Assembly: GCA_903884655.1 (NCBI GenBank)
Contig: CAISFO010000062.1
Location: 1-64,000 of the forward strand
Direction: 5' to 3'
Origin: an uncultured Holophagaceae bacterium
GTDB taxonomy: Bacteria > Acidobacteriota > Holophagae > Holophagales > Holophagaceae
DNA length: 64,000 nt
Positions 1 to 8,627 of the stretch are shown one piece after another. The translations under genes and the position numbers were made by a program. Under the pieces are notes generated by a model. That model searched no databases. It worked only from the letters and a program-made list of their open reading frames with translations, and was not told where the DNA came from. The first letter of the stretch is position 1. Each line of letters begins with the position of its first letter.

Positions 1-1
1 C

Positions 2-1750
2 TACTTCGACAAGGAATCCGCGGCCATTGCCGGCAAGAAGGCCTTCGTCACCAACCGCATCGGCGACTTCGGCTTCATGCTGGGCTTCTTCCTGATCTTC
101 CAGGTCTTCGGCAGCCTCGACTACGACACGCTCATGGGCTCGGTCCGCGAAGTCGCGAACCTGCAAGCCATCACCCTCTACGGGCACACCGCGAGTCCCA
201 CCTGGTGGTTCAACCTCATCGGCTGCTGCCTCTTCGTGGGTGCCATGGGCAAGTCCGCGCAGATCCCCTTGTATGTGTGGTTGCCTGACGCCATGGCAGG
301 TCCCACCCCAGTCTCCGCGCTGATCCACGCCGCCACCATGGTGACCAGCGGCCTCTATATGATCACCCGGTTGAACTTCATCTACGTGAACGCGCCGGTG
401 GCCCTGGCCGTGGTGCTGGCCTTCGGCTCACTGACCGCCTTCGTGGCCGCCACCATGGGCCTCGCCCAGTACGACATCAAGAAGGTGCTGGCCTACTCCA
501 CCGTGTCCCAGCTGGGCTTCATGTTCATGGGCATGGGCGCCGGGGCCTTCAGCGCCGGCATGTTCCACGTCTTCACCCACGCCTTCTTCAAGGCCAGCCT
601 CTTCCTTGGCTCCGGTGCGGTCATCGCGGCCTGCCACCACGAGCAGGACATGCGCAACATGGGCGGGCTGAAGAAAATGATGCCCATCACCGCCATGAGC
701 ATGATTCTGGCGACGTTCGCCATCGCCGGCATTTTCCCCTTCTCGGGCTTCTTCTCCAAGGACGAGATCCTCTGGAAGGTCTTCGAGGGCTGGTATCAGC
801 ACGGCCACTACACGGGCCCCACCCTGAATCTGGTGGCCTGGATCCTGGGCATGCTGGGCGCGTTCTGCACCGCCTTCTACATGACCCGCTTGATCGCCAT
901 GACCTTCTATGGCGAGTACCGGGGCGCCGGTCACGATCCCCACGGCCTGACCGTGCCTTCCGAGGCCCATGGCCACGATGATCATGGCCACGACGATCAC
1001 GGCCATGCCGATGCTCATGCCCACGCAGACCACGGCCATGCCACCCCCGCAGCACCTCACAGCGACCATGGATCCCATGGCCACGGCCCGAAGGAAGTCT
1101 CCTGGCGCATGTGGCTGCCGGTGTCCATCCTGGCTGGACTTGCGGTGGTGGGTGGTTTCTTGAACTATCCCGAAAGCCTGCACCGGGTCCTGCCCATCGT
1201 GCCCGCGGAGCTCTTCAGCAAGTGGATCGAGCCGCTGCTCTACCAGGTGGCGCCCGCGCACCATGGTGAGCATGTTCCCCCCTTCATCGAGTACGGCCTC
1301 ATGGCCTGGGCCACCCTGGTGTGGGCCCCCGGCGCCATGCTGCTGGCCTGGTGGATCTACAAGGTGGATCCCAGCTGGAGCCGCGCCAAGGCCTTCGTGG
1401 CCCGCTTCCCGAACCTGTATCGCTGGGTCAACGCCAAGTACTACGTGGACGAGTTCTACGATGGCTACCTCATCGAGCCCATCAAGCGCTTCTCCGCCCA
1501 GCTCTGGAGCTTCGACACCTGGGTGCTGGACGGCATGGTGAACGGCGCGGCCCGCTTCACCCTGGTCTGGGCCTCCCTGATGAACTGGGTGGACGAGTAC
1601 CTGGTGGATGGGGCGGTCGACCTCACGGAGTACATCGTGCAGGAGACCAGCAGCGTCTTCCGCGGCCTGCAGAGTGGCCGGGTGCAGCACTACGCCTTCG
1701 TGATGTTCCTCGGGTTCATCGTCATCGCCTTCTGGAAATTCCTCGTCTAG
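2..1750 (+). CDS. nuoL: NADH-quinone oxidoreductase subunit L (5'-truncated by the window)
   Basis: NuoL is an antiporter-like membrane subunit of respiratory complex I that couples NADH oxidation to proton pumping. The frame is open from base 2 and already reads family sequence ([14 protein letters not shown]), so the true start lies left of the window. Family motifs include [18 protein letters not shown] and [15 protein letters not shown], and many hydrophobic helices follow. A cytoplasm- or periplasm-facing loop at about bases 930-1095 is extremely rich in His, Asp and Ala ([20 protein letters not shown]), which is not part of the usual NuoL core. The C-terminal amphipathic and final transmembrane helices are present, ending at TAG 1748-1750. 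nuoM follows after 22 bases, so the two are co-transcribed. Confidence 0.97.
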   Translation, partial: YFDKESAAIAGKKAFVTNRIGDFGFMLGFFLIFQVFGSLDYDTLMGSVREVANLQAITLYGHTASPTWWFNLIGCCLFVGAMGKSAQIPLYVWLPDAMAGPTPVSALIHAATMVTSGLYMITRLNFIYVNAPVALAVVLAFGSLTAFVAATMGLAQYDIKKVLAYSTVSQLGFMFMGMGAGAFSAGMFHVFTHAFFKASLFLGSGAVIAACHHEQDMRNMGGLKKMMPITAMSMILATFAIAGIFPFSGFFSKDEILWKVFEGWYQHGHYTGPTLNLVAWILGMLGAFCTAFYMTRLIAMTFYGEYRGAGHDPHGLTVPSEAHGHDDHGHDDHGHADAHAHADHGHATPAAPHSDHGSHGHGPKEVSWRMWLPVSILAGLAVVGGFLNYPESLHRVLPIVPAELFSKWIEPLLYQVAPAHHGEHVPPFIEYGLMAWATLVWAPGAMLLAWWIYKVDPSWSRAKAFVARFPNLYRWVNAKYYVDEFYDGYLIEPIKRFSAQLWSFDTWVLDGMVNGAARFTLVWASLMNWVDEYLVDGAVDLTEYIVQETSSVFRGLQSGRVQHYAFVMFLGFIVIAFWKFLV

Positions 1751-1772
1751 TCCTTCCCTGGTTGGAGTCCCC

Positions 1773-3467
1773 ATGTTCACCGCAAACACGACACTGATGC
1801 TGGTGGCGACCTTCCTGCCCCTACTGGGCGCGCTGGTCCTGCTTCTCGTGCCCAAGGACCAGCGCCGGGTCTTCGAAATCGGCTCGCTCATCATCATGAT
1901 CGCCAGCCTGCTGCTGAGCCTGCCCTTCTGGTTCGGCTACGACCGGGCCAGTGATGCGGTCCAGTGGGCCGGCTCCTGGACCTGGATCCCCGCCCTGGGC
2001 GCGAGATTCGCGGTCGGCATGGACGGCATCAGCCTCCTGCTCTGGCTGCTGACCACCTTCATCGGCCCCATCGCCATCGCCTGCTCCTTCAAGTCCATCG
2101 AAGAGCGCCACAAGGAGTACTACCTCTGGATGCTGGTGCTCCAGACGGCCATGCTCGGCGTCTTCATCACCCAGGACATGTTCCTCTTCTACCTGTTCTG
2201 GGAAGTCATGCTCGTCCCCATGTATTTCCTCATCGGCATCTGGGGAGGTCCCCAGAAGCTCTACGCCGCCATCAAGCTCTTCCTCTACACCCTGGCCGGT
2301 TCCGTGCTGATGCTGGTGGCCATCCTGGCCATCTACTTCCTGCAGCACAAGACCACGGGCGGCTACGACTTCTCGCTGGCCAGTTTCCAGGCCATGGCGC
2401 CGATCATCGCCCAGCAGTCCAAGAGCTACCAGCACCTGATGGCCCTGGCCTTCTTCATCGGCTTCGCCATCAAGGTCCCGATGTTCCCCTTCCACACCTG
2501 GCTGCCGGACGCCCACGTGCAGGCGCCCACCGCCGGTTCCGTGATCCTGGCCGCCATCCTCCTGAAGATGGGCACCTACGGCTTCGTGCGATTCCTGCTG
2601 CCCATCCTGCCTGGCGCCACCAAGGACCTGATGCCCTGGTTCCTGACCCTGGCGCTCATCGGCATCATTTATGGCGCCCTGGTGGCCATGATCCAGAAGG
2701 ACATGAAGAAGCTGGTGGCCTACTCCTCCGTGAGCCACCTGGGTCTCTGCATGCTGGGCCTCTTCGCCCTGAACCCCTACGGCATCAAGGGCGGTCTCTT
2801 CCAGATGCTCAACCACGGCATCAGCACCAGCGGACTCTTCCTCGCGGTGGGCATCGTCTACGAACGCCGGCACACCCGCATGATCGCGGACTTCGGTGGC
2901 CTCTCGAAGACCATGCCCGTCTACGCCACCATCTTCATGATCATGACCATGAGCAGCATCGGCCTGCCCCTCCTCAACGGCTTCATCGGTGAGGGTGTCA
3001 TCCTCATGGGTGCCTTCCAGGCCTTCCCCTGGGCCGCCATGGTCGCCACCCTCGGCATCATCCTGGGCGCCGCCTACATGCTGTGGATGTTCCAGCGGGT
3101 CATGTTCGGACCCATCACGGCCGTCAACGAGAAGATGGAGGACCTGAACCTGCGCGAGATCCTCTATTTCGCCCCGCTGGTGGCAGCCGCCTTCTGGATC
3201 GGCCTGAACCCCACTCCGATCATGGACGTGATGGACGCCCCGGTGCGCAAGCTGGTCACCCAGGTGAACCCCGACTTCTACAAGGCCGAGTCCCTGGCAG
3301 CCAAGCAGGCCGCCGCCGCCAAGCTCGGCATGCGGGGCATGTCCGCTCCGGCGCACCATGGTGAAGCCCCTGCGGCTCACGGGGCCGCCCCCGCGGGCCA
3401 CGAGGCTGAACCTGCTGGACACGGTGCGCCCGCCCCTGAAGCCCATGGCCATGGCGGAGGGAAGTGA
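1773..3467 (+). CDS. nuoM: NADH-quinone oxidoreductase subunit M
   Basis: This is the second antiporter-like proton channel of complex I. The 564-residue protein has the NuoM signature motifs [19 protein letters not shown], the helix around [18 protein letters not shown], and [16 protein letters not shown] with a conserved Lys-rich half-channel. The start ATG is preceded by TTGGAG at a good distance. After the last membrane helix there is an unusual tail of about 60 residues rich in Ala, His, Pro and Gly ([18 protein letters not shown], ending EAHGHGGGK), echoing the His-rich loop of NuoL. The stop codon TGA 3465-3467 overlaps the start of nuoN, which implies translational coupling. Confidence 0.97.
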   Translation: MFTANTTLMLVATFLPLLGALVLLLVPKDQRRVFEIGSLIIMIASLLLSLPFWFGYDRASDAVQWAGSWTWIPALGARFAVGMDGISLLLWLLTTFIGPIAIACSFKSIEERHKEYYLWMLVLQTAMLGVFITQDMFLFYLFWEVMLVPMYFLIGIWGGPQKLYAAIKLFLYTLAGSVLMLVAILAIYFLQHKTTGGYDFSLASFQAMAPIIAQQSKSYQHLMALAFFIGFAIKVPMFPFHTWLPDAHVQAPTAGSVILAAILLKMGTYGFVRFLLPILPGATKDLMPWFLTLALIGIIYGALVAMIQKDMKKLVAYSSVSHLGLCMLGLFALNPYGIKGGLFQMLNHGISTSGLFLAVGIVYERRHTRMIADFGGLSKTMPVYATIFMIMTMSSIGLPLLNGFIGEGVILMGAFQAFPWAAMVATLGIILGAAYMLWMFQRVMFGPITAVNEKMEDLNLREILYFAPLVAAAFWIGLNPTPIMDVMDAPVRKLVTQVNPDFYKAESLAAKQAAAAKLGMRGMSAPAHHGEAPAAHGAAPAGHEAEPAGHGAPAPEAHGHGGGK

Positions 3468-4930
3468 TGACCGGCTTCGCTCAGGGACTGCTGAATGCGC
3501 TCCAGAGGGATACGCATCTCATCATGCCCCAGCTCTTCCTCATGGTCGTGGCCACGCTCATGCTCTGGCCCGGCGACCTCTTCTTCAACCGGGCCGAGAA
3601 GCACAAGTGGGCGCCCATCACCCTGGTGATCCTGGCGGTCACGGCCTTCCTCGTGACCCGGGTTCCCGAAGGCGAGGGCTTCTCCCGCATGTTCCGCATG
3701 GACGGCCTCACCCGGGGCTTCCAGCTGCTCTGCATCCTGGCCTCTGCCGGCACGGTGCTTCTCAGCGTAAGGCTGCTGGACAGCCTCAAGCAGCAGACGG
3801 TGGAATACTACGCCCTGATCCTGTTCTCCCTGTCGGGCATGCTCTTCCTCTGCGGCGCCTCGGACCTGATCTCGGTCTACTTCAGCATCGAGCTCATGGC
3901 CATCTGCATCTACATCCTGGTGGCCTACCTGCGGGACCGCGCCACCAGTGTGGAGGCGGGCATGAAGTACTTCCTGCTGGGCGCCTTCTCCAGCGGCATC
4001 CTCGTCTACGGCATCAGCCTGATCTATGGCGCCGCTGGCGGCGTCACCACGAATCTGGCGGACCTGAACCAGCTGCTGGCTCTCACCCCTACCACCAGCA
4101 ACCTGCTGGTCTACTCCGGCGTCCTCATGGTGCTGGTGGGCATGGCCTTCAAGGTGGCGGCAGTGCCCTTCCACATGTGGTCCCCGGACGCCTATGAAGG
4201 CGCCCCCACGCCCATCACGGCCTTCATGGCCACCGCCCCCAAGGCCGCGGCCCTGGCGGCCTTCCTGAGGGTCTTCGGAGCCGGATTCCATGGCGTGTCC
4301 AGCGACTGGGTGATGCCCCTGACCTACATCGCCGGCGCCAGCATGATCCTGGGCAACGTCGCGGCCGTGAAGCAGGAGAGCATGAAACGCCTGCTCGCCT
4401 ATTCCAGCATCGCGCACGTCGGCTACATGCTGCTGGGCGTGCTGTCGGGCGATCCCAAGGCGGGCGCCCAGGCGGTCTGGCTCTACATGCTCATCTACAT
4501 CGTCATGAACACCGGCGCCTTCGCCGTGGTGATCTACCTCCAGGGCAAGGGCGAGGGTGAACGAATTGAGGATTTCAGGGGGCTTGGCAAGAAGCGCCCG
4601 GTCCTGGCCTTCGCCATGATGGTCTTCCTGCTCAGTCTGGCTGGCATCCCGCCCCTGGTCGGCTTCTTCGGCAAGTTCTACTTGTTCAAGCTGGCCATCG
4701 AGCAGGGCTTCGTGACCCTCACCGTCATCGCCCTGCTGACCAGCGCCGTGAGCGCCTACTACTATCTGGGTGTGGTGAAGGAGATGTACTTCAAGGAGCC
4801 CGAAGGCGAAGCCATCCCCATGGGCGCAGCGCAGGCCTTCATCGTGGGCGTGGCCTGTGTCCTGGTCCTGGTGGGCACGGCCTTCGGGCCCTGGCTGCTG
4901 AAGTGGGCCGGCGAAATTTTCTGGATTTAA
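3467..4930 (+). CDS. nuoN: NADH-quinone oxidoreductase subunit N
   Basis: This is the third antiporter-like subunit of complex I and normally the last gene of nuo operons, as here. The protein of about 487 residues is entirely membrane-embedded, with family motifs FSIELMAICIYILVAYLR, FKVAAVPFHMWSPDAYEGAP and LLAYSSIAHVGYMLLG, and the late FFGKFYLFK motif. I prefer ATG 3467, which overlaps the nuoM stop as TGATG and has GGAGG six bases upstream. A GTG at 3464 in the same frame is the alternative and lies too close to that Shine-Dalgarno. A factor-independent terminator follows about 90 bases after the stop, so this ends the operon. Confidence 0.96.
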   Translation: MTGFAQGLLNALQRDTHLIMPQLFLMVVATLMLWPGDLFFNRAEKHKWAPITLVILAVTAFLVTRVPEGEGFSRMFRMDGLTRGFQLLCILASAGTVLLSVRLLDSLKQQTVEYYALILFSLSGMLFLCGASDLISVYFSIELMAICIYILVAYLRDRATSVEAGMKYFLLGAFSSGILVYGISLIYGAAGGVTTNLADLNQLLALTPTTSNLLVYSGVLMVLVGMAFKVAAVPFHMWSPDAYEGAPTPITAFMATAPKAAALAAFLRVFGAGFHGVSSDWVMPLTYIAGASMILGNVAAVKQESMKRLLAYSSIAHVGYMLLGVLSGDPKAGAQAVWLYMLIYIVMNTGAFAVVIYLQGKGEGERIEDFRGLGKKRPVLAFAMMVFLLSLAGIPPLVGFFGKFYLFKLAIEQGFVTLTVIALLTSAVSAYYYLGVVKEMYFKEPEGEAIPMGAAQAFIVGVACVLVLVGTAFGPWLLKWAGEIFWI

Positions 4931-5019
4931 TGTTCTCCGGGAGTTCCCCTTGCGACGCATGCGCTGCAAGGATCTAGGGTCTCGCTTCTCTCCGCTGTGC
5001 GAACACCTCCGGACCCCCG

Positions 5020-5053
5020 AGCAGACGCCCGGCGCAGCCGGGCTTCTGCTTTT
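5020..5053 (+). terminator. Rho-independent terminator of the nuo operon
   Basis: The outer stem AGCAGA/TCTGCT (5020-5025 with 5045-5050) and the inner stem CCCGGC/GCCGGG (5028-5033 with 5037-5042), separated by short internal loops and closed by a GCA loop, are followed by a short T run. It lies 90 bases past the nuoN stop and before the ATP synthase genes. Confidence 0.75.
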
Positions 5054-5084
5054 CCCTGGACCAGCGCCACGGCGTACACTGAAA

Positions 5085-5104
5085 GGCGCGGGGCGACCCG
5101 CGCC
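5085..5104 (+). other. Perfect 8-bp hairpin with a GCGA tetraloop in the atp leader
   Basis: GGCGCGGG (5085-5092) and CCCGCGCC (5097-5104) form a perfect stem closed by GCGA, a GNRA-type tetraloop, and are followed by TTGTCTTT. It lies 18 bases before the GTG of the AtpZ-like gene and just after a possible -10 (TACACT, 5075-5080). It could be a second weak terminator or a structured 5' leader. The sequence does not decide between these. Confidence 0.5.
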
Positions 5105-5121
5105 TTGTCTTTGGGGTAGAC

Positions 5122-5403
5122 GTGGTCTTCCGGCGAAAAGTGGACGCGGAACCGGGGGAACGGGCCCTCTGGGGAGACCTCATGGCTCTGGGGTTCAGCT
5201 TTCCCCTCTGCATCACCCTGGGTTTCTTCCTGGGACGCTGGATCGGAGGCTGGTTCGGGCATCCCGCGACCGGCCAGTGGGTGGGCCTGGTCTGGGGCAT
5301 TTCGGCAGCCTTCTGGGAGCTCTACAAGGTGAACCGCCGCCTGACGCGGCGGGACGAGGCCGAACTCAAGCGGGCCCAGGAAGGCAAGGACCCCCATGCC
5401 TGA
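5122..5403 (+). CDS. AtpZ/AtpI-like F0F1 ATP synthase accessory protein
   Basis: This is a small membrane protein of 93 residues with two predicted transmembrane helices (about residues 21-40 and 50-66) joined by a short Gly-rich turn, GRWIGGWFGHPATG, and a charged C-terminal tail. Size, topology and the position directly before AtpI and atpB match the AtpZ (AtpQ/AtpI-type) proteins found at the head of atp operons, which assist c-ring assembly or Mg2+ handling. The start is GTG 5122 with a TTGGGG-like Shine-Dalgarno. An internal ATG at 5182 with GGGGAG upstream is a possible alternative that would remove the polar N-terminus. It overlaps the next gene by 8 bases. Confidence 0.75.
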   Translation: MVFRRKVDAEPGERALWGDLMALGFSFPLCITLGFFLGRWIGGWFGHPATGQWVGLVWGISAAFWELYKVNRRLTRRDEAELKRAQEGKDPHA

Positions 5404-5794
5404 GCCCCAGGATGACGGGGAAGAGCACCTGCGGCGGGTGACCGGTGCCATGGTGGTGCTGGGCCTGCTGGGCATCCCCTTCTGGGGGCTCCTGCGCTCC
5501 TGGACAGCAGCCCTGGCCTTCGGCGTCGGGGCCCTGACCAGCCTGGCCTTCTGGACCCTCCACCGGTTCCTGACCGGCCGGATGCTGACGCCATCGGTCC
5601 GCCGGAGATGGCTCTACGGCTTCCTGTCCCTTGGCAAACTGGCGTTGATCGCGCTGGTACTGCGTGGGATGATGGGATGGTACCCGGCGGAAGCCCTGCC
5701 GCTGGCCCTGGGAGTCCTCCTCTTCGTGGCCGGCATCCTCCTGGAAGCGCTGCGCCTGGCCTTCCTGAATCCCCAATCCCCACCGCCCGATTGA
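5396..5794 (+). CDS. ATP synthase subunit I-like membrane protein
   Basis: This 132-residue protein has four hydrophobic segments and a short polar N-terminus (PEPQDDGEEHLRRV). It resembles AtpI (ATP synthase I chain), a chaperone-like factor for assembly of the c-ring. The sequence itself is weakly conserved. The call rests on length, topology and its place between the AtpZ-like gene and atpB. It overlaps the preceding gene by 8 bases and is followed after 12 bases by atpB, so the block is one transcription unit. Its tail is Pro-rich (NPQSPPPD). Confidence 0.7.
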   Translation: MPEPQDDGEEHLRRVTGAMVVLGLLGIPFWGLLRSWTAALAFGVGALTSLAFWTLHRFLTGRMLTPSVRRRWLYGFLSLGKLALIALVLRGMMGWYPAEALPLALGVLLFVAGILLEALRLAFLNPQSPPPD

Positions 5795-5806
5795 GGTTTG
5801 ACCGAG

Positions 5807-6538
5807 ATGGAACATCACGCATCGATGCTGGCCCAGTGGCTCACCCATGTGCTGGGGCTCGCCCAGCACCCTTGGCCCGGCTTTGCCCACGGGGCCGCCC
5901 TGTCCGTGCTGGAACGCTATGACCACCTGCTGAACGCCGCCCTCGCGGCTCTCGTGGCCATGCTCATCACCGGGCTGGTGCGGAAGAACCTGGCCCGCAT
6001 TCCCGGACCCCTCCAGCAGACCTTCGAGGGCGTGGTTGGCCTCCTGGGCGAGATGGTCCATGACAACATCGCCCACCACGGGGAGAAATACCTGCCCTTC
6101 ATCGGCACCATGGCCCTGTTCGTGTTCTTCAACAACCTCTTCGGCCTGATCCCGGGCCTCAGCCCAGGCACCAGCAACTGGAACGTCACCCTGGGCGCGG
6201 CCCTGGTGGTCTTCGGCTACTACAACTTCCATGGCATGAAGGAACAGGGCTTCGTGAAGTACTGGGCCCACTTCGCCGGCCCCATCTGGTGGCTGGCCCC
6301 CCTGATGTTCCCCCTGGAGATCCTGGGCCTGCTGTCCCGCATCCTCAGCCACTCCCTCCGTCTCTTCGGCAACATCGCCGGTGAGCACGTGGTGGCGGGC
6401 ATCTTCTTCGGCCTCATGCCCCTGCTGCTGCCTGTCCCCATGATGGTGCTGGGACTGTTCTTCGGCCTGATCCAGACCTTCGTGTTCACCATGCTGGCCA
6501 CGATCTATCTGAGCGGGGCCGTGTCGCACGAGCATTAG
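5807..6538 (+). CDS. atpB: F0 ATP synthase subunit a
   Basis: Subunit a forms the half-channels that carry protons to and from the c-ring. The C-terminal half has the family hallmark ILSHSLRLFGNIAGEHV, in which the Arg of SLRLFGN is the essential arginine facing the c-ring carboxylate, and the final GLIQTFVFTMLATIYL helix. I chose ATG 5807, nine bases after GAGGT. A TTG at 5798 in frame would add three residues. The product is 243 residues, with the usual five to six helices. There are 185 bases before atpE, more than within the rest of the block, and they contain the strong atpE Shine-Dalgarno. Confidence 0.96.
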   Translation: MEHHASMLAQWLTHVLGLAQHPWPGFAHGAALSVLERYDHLLNAALAALVAMLITGLVRKNLARIPGPLQQTFEGVVGLLGEMVHDNIAHHGEKYLPFIGTMALFVFFNNLFGLIPGLSPGTSNWNVTLGAALVVFGYYNFHGMKEQGFVKYWAHFAGPIWWLAPLMFPLEILGLLSRILSHSLRLFGNIAGEHVVAGIFFGLMPLLLPVPMMVLGLFFGLIQTFVFTMLATIYLSGAVSHEH

Positions 6539-6723
6539 CGATGTCCAGGCGGTGCCCGCCTAGCGGTCACCCCCCGGAGCCCCCCGGCCTGTATCCCTGG
6601 CCAACTCTTGACTCCAGGCCCAGTCCACCGGGGCGACATCCCTCCCGATTCTTTCCATTTTGTCTTTCCCTTAACCGTCCGCGGGATTCCGAACCCCAAG
6701 GACACGACTCAAGGAGCACCACC

Positions 6724-7020
6724 ATGAAGAAGTTCCTCACCACCGCCTTCCTCTTCACCCTGGCCGCTGTTGCCTTCGCCCAGGGCGCCCCCGTGGCCCA
6801 GAAGAGCCTCTTCGAAGGCCAGTTCGTCGCCCACCTCTCCCTCGCCATCGCGGCCGCCGGCTGCGGTCTGGGCCAGGGCAAGGCCGTGGTCGCCGCCTGC
6901 GAGGGCGTCGCCCGCAACCCCCAGGCCGCCGGTGCCATCCGCACCACCATGATCATCGGTCTGGCCCTCATCGAGGCCCTCGTGATCTACGTGCTCGTCG
7001 CCGCCTTCGCCATCAAGTAG
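6724..7020 (+). CDS. atpE: F0 ATP synthase subunit c with an N-terminal signal-like extension
   Basis: Subunit c forms the rotor ring. The two-helix hairpin has the polar loop RNPQ (residues 64-67) and the ion-binding carboxylate Glu84 in IEALVIY. Gln51 and Tyr89 are kept, but the residue after Glu84 is Ala rather than the Ser/Thr of known sodium-binding rings, so proton coupling is more likely. The first 20 residues (MKKFLTTAFLFTLAAVAFAQ) look like a cleavable signal peptide ending in AFAQ-GA, followed by a short linker before helix 1. This makes the protein 98 residues instead of about 80. AAGGAG lies seven bases before ATG 6724. A strong terminator follows. Confidence 0.95.
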   Translation: MKKFLTTAFLFTLAAVAFAQGAPVAQKSLFEGQFVAHLSLAIAAAGCGLGQGKAVVAACEGVARNPQAAGAIRTTMIIGLALIEALVIYVLVAAFAIK

Positions 7021-7036
7021 GCCGAATGGTTCCGAG

Positions 7037-7068
7037 CGGGGCGTCCCGACTGGGACGCCCCGTTTTTT
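7037..7068 (+). terminator. Strong Rho-independent terminator after atpE
   Basis: There is a perfect 11-bp stem, CGGGGCGTCCC (7037-7047) with GGGACGCCCCG (7052-7062), a GACT loop and six T residues (7063-7068). It lies 16 bases past the atpE stop and separates the F0 genes from the signalling genes. Confidence 0.93.
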
Positions 7069-7098
7069 GTGTAATTGATCGAAAGTGCCGATGGATCC

Positions 7099-8280
7099 AT
7101 GTTGGACGTCATGACACCCCATTCCCTGTTCCCCATGCCACCCGAGGTCACCCAGGTGATCCTGGGGGGCGGCTCGTCCATCGATCTGGATTCGCTGCGG
7201 ATTCACTCCCCCGGCGAGGCCTGGAATTTCGCCCTCAACTACGGCTACGACATGGGGGTTCCGGTCCAGCGGGCGGCGGTGCTGCGGGTCTACGAGGATG
7301 CGGTGGACTTCCTGGAAGGGGTGGTGCTGGAGGGCACCAATCTGCATGTCCCTCTGGAAGTGCGGGACCTGCAGGATCCCCTCGAACTGCTGGTCTGGGC
7401 TTCGGACCGCCCCAGGAACATCCGGGGGCGCTGGTCCTGTGCCGTCCTGAGGGTCATGCACACCCTGTTCCATGTGGACCACAATGTGAACCTCCGGTTC
7501 CTGCCTGAAATCCAGCGGCAGGTCTTCAGCCGCTACGACCAGTACCTGGTCTGCGAGGAGGGGCGCTGGTGCCTGCGGGGGGCCTACGAGGTGCCCCTGG
7601 TGGCCATGGAGCGCAAGGAAAACAAGGACCGCGTGTCCATGCTCCTGAAGATGCTCCACAAGCCGGAGAACGTGGCCGAGACCATCTATGACCAGATCGG
7701 CATCCGGTTCGTGGCGGAGGACCAGCTGGGCGTGCTGATGGTCATCCGGTTCCTCCTGGACCACCACGTGCTGATGCCCACCCACATCAAGCCCAGCCGC
7801 AGCCGCAACCTCATGATCGACATGGAGGCGCTGGCCGCCTGGAGTGAGGCCACCCCGCCCTTCTTCCGCATCCAGGATCTGGGCGTGGAGGAACGGAAGG
7901 CCCTGAGCCACACCCTGGCCCTCAAGGTCCCGGGCAAGGATCAGAACCCCTTTTCCAGCAAGGATTACTCGGCCATCCAGTTCACGGCCCGCACGCTGGT
8001 GCGGTTGCCCAGCCCCGCCACCCGGGCATTGGAGACGCTCCAGGAGCGTCTCCAGACCATGGGGGACACCGAGCTATCGGACCTTGTCCGGATTCCCGAG
8101 TTGATCCAAGATCAGGAGGAGTTTACTTTCTTCTTCGCACATGAAGTCCAAGTAATGGAACAATCGGGGTTTCAAAGCTCACGATCCGGTCCGGCATCCC
8201 ATTCAGAATATAAACAGCGCCAGCGGGACGCCGCCCGGCGGAGAGTCATGCAGGGAATACTTCAGGAGGAACCATGCTGA
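7099..8280 (+). CDS. Uncharacterised protein with RelA/SpoT synthetase-like motifs (TIGR04552-like)
   Basis: This soluble protein of about 393 residues is of a type I associate with the uncharacterised TIGR04552 family. Reading it against (p)ppGpp synthetases shows a parallel series of motifs: ERKENKDRVSMLLKML (171-186) resembles the R-x-K...S...K-M substrate motif, YDQIGIRFV (197-205) resembles D-L-L-A-I-R-V, and SSKDYSAIQFTARTLV (286-301) resembles the N-G-Y-Q-S-L-H-T-T-V strand, with Gln in place of His. Upstream, HTLFHVDHN (121-129) is His-rich. A divergent nucleotidyltransferase fold is therefore plausible but unproved. ATG 7099 is preferred over an in-frame TTG at 7075. No good Shine-Dalgarno is seen. 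It overlaps the STAS gene by 7 bases, implying a joint role in stress signalling. Confidence 0.6.
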   Translation: MLDVMTPHSLFPMPPEVTQVILGGGSSIDLDSLRIHSPGEAWNFALNYGYDMGVPVQRAAVLRVYEDAVDFLEGVVLEGTNLHVPLEVRDLQDPLELLVWASDRPRNIRGRWSCAVLRVMHTLFHVDHNVNLRFLPEIQRQVFSRYDQYLVCEEGRWCLRGAYEVPLVAMERKENKDRVSMLLKMLHKPENVAETIYDQIGIRFVAEDQLGVLMVIRFLLDHHVLMPTHIKPSRSRNLMIDMEALAAWSEATPPFFRIQDLGVEERKALSHTLALKVPGKDQNPFSSKDYSAIQFTARTLVRLPSPATRALETLQERLQTMGDTELSDLVRIPELIQDQEEFTFFFAHEVQVMEQSGFQSSRSGPASHSEYKQRQRDAARRRVMQGILQEEPC

Positions 8281-8612
8281 ACATCCAGACCCGCCAAGAA
8301 GGCACCGCTTCCGTGGTGTCCATCCAGGGCAAGGTCAACTTCGAAGTGACGGCCCAGTTGCGGGATGTGATCCGCGAGACGGTGGCCAGCGCGCAGCCGA
8401 AGCTCCTCGTGATCAACCTGGAGGGCGTGAGTTTCATCGATTCCTCAGGTCTAGGTCTCCTGGTCGCGGCCCGCAACAGCGTGGACAAGTCCGGCGGCAA
8501 GCTGCACCTGTCCTGCCTGCCGGCCCCCGTGAAGAAGACCTTCGATCAGACGAACCTCACCAACTACTTCTCCATCTTCGCCACGGAGCAAGACGCTCTC
8601 CGCGGCGCCTGA
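8274..8612 (+). CDS. STAS-domain anti-anti-sigma factor (RsbV/SpoIIAA-like)
   Basis: This single-domain 112-residue STAS protein is of the kind that binds an anti-sigma kinase when unphosphorylated. The phosphorylatable serine is in the conserved loop FIDSSGLGLLVAARN, after the LLVINLEGV strand. CAGGAGGA lies just before ATG 8274. The start overlaps the stop of the RelA-like gene (ATGCTGA), and a response-regulator phosphatase follows 15 bases later. That phosphatase has the right domain to dephosphorylate this protein, so the pair forms a partner-switching module. No anti-sigma kinase or sigma factor is present nearby. Confidence 0.92.
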   Translation: MLNIQTRQEGTASVVSIQGKVNFEVTAQLRDVIRETVASAQPKLLVINLEGVSFIDSSGLGLLVAARNSVDKSGGKLHLSCLPAPVKKTFDQTNLTNYFSIFATEQDALRGA

Positions 8613-8627
8613 GCGGCCCTGCAGCCC

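Noticed and set aside
428..1897. Long open frame on the minus strand antisense to nuoL, and similar ones antisense to nuoM, nuoN, korA and the fusion gene
   Set aside because: High GC makes long antisense frames common. The translations are low-complexity, His/Gly/Asp-rich and match no family, while the sense frames are clear.
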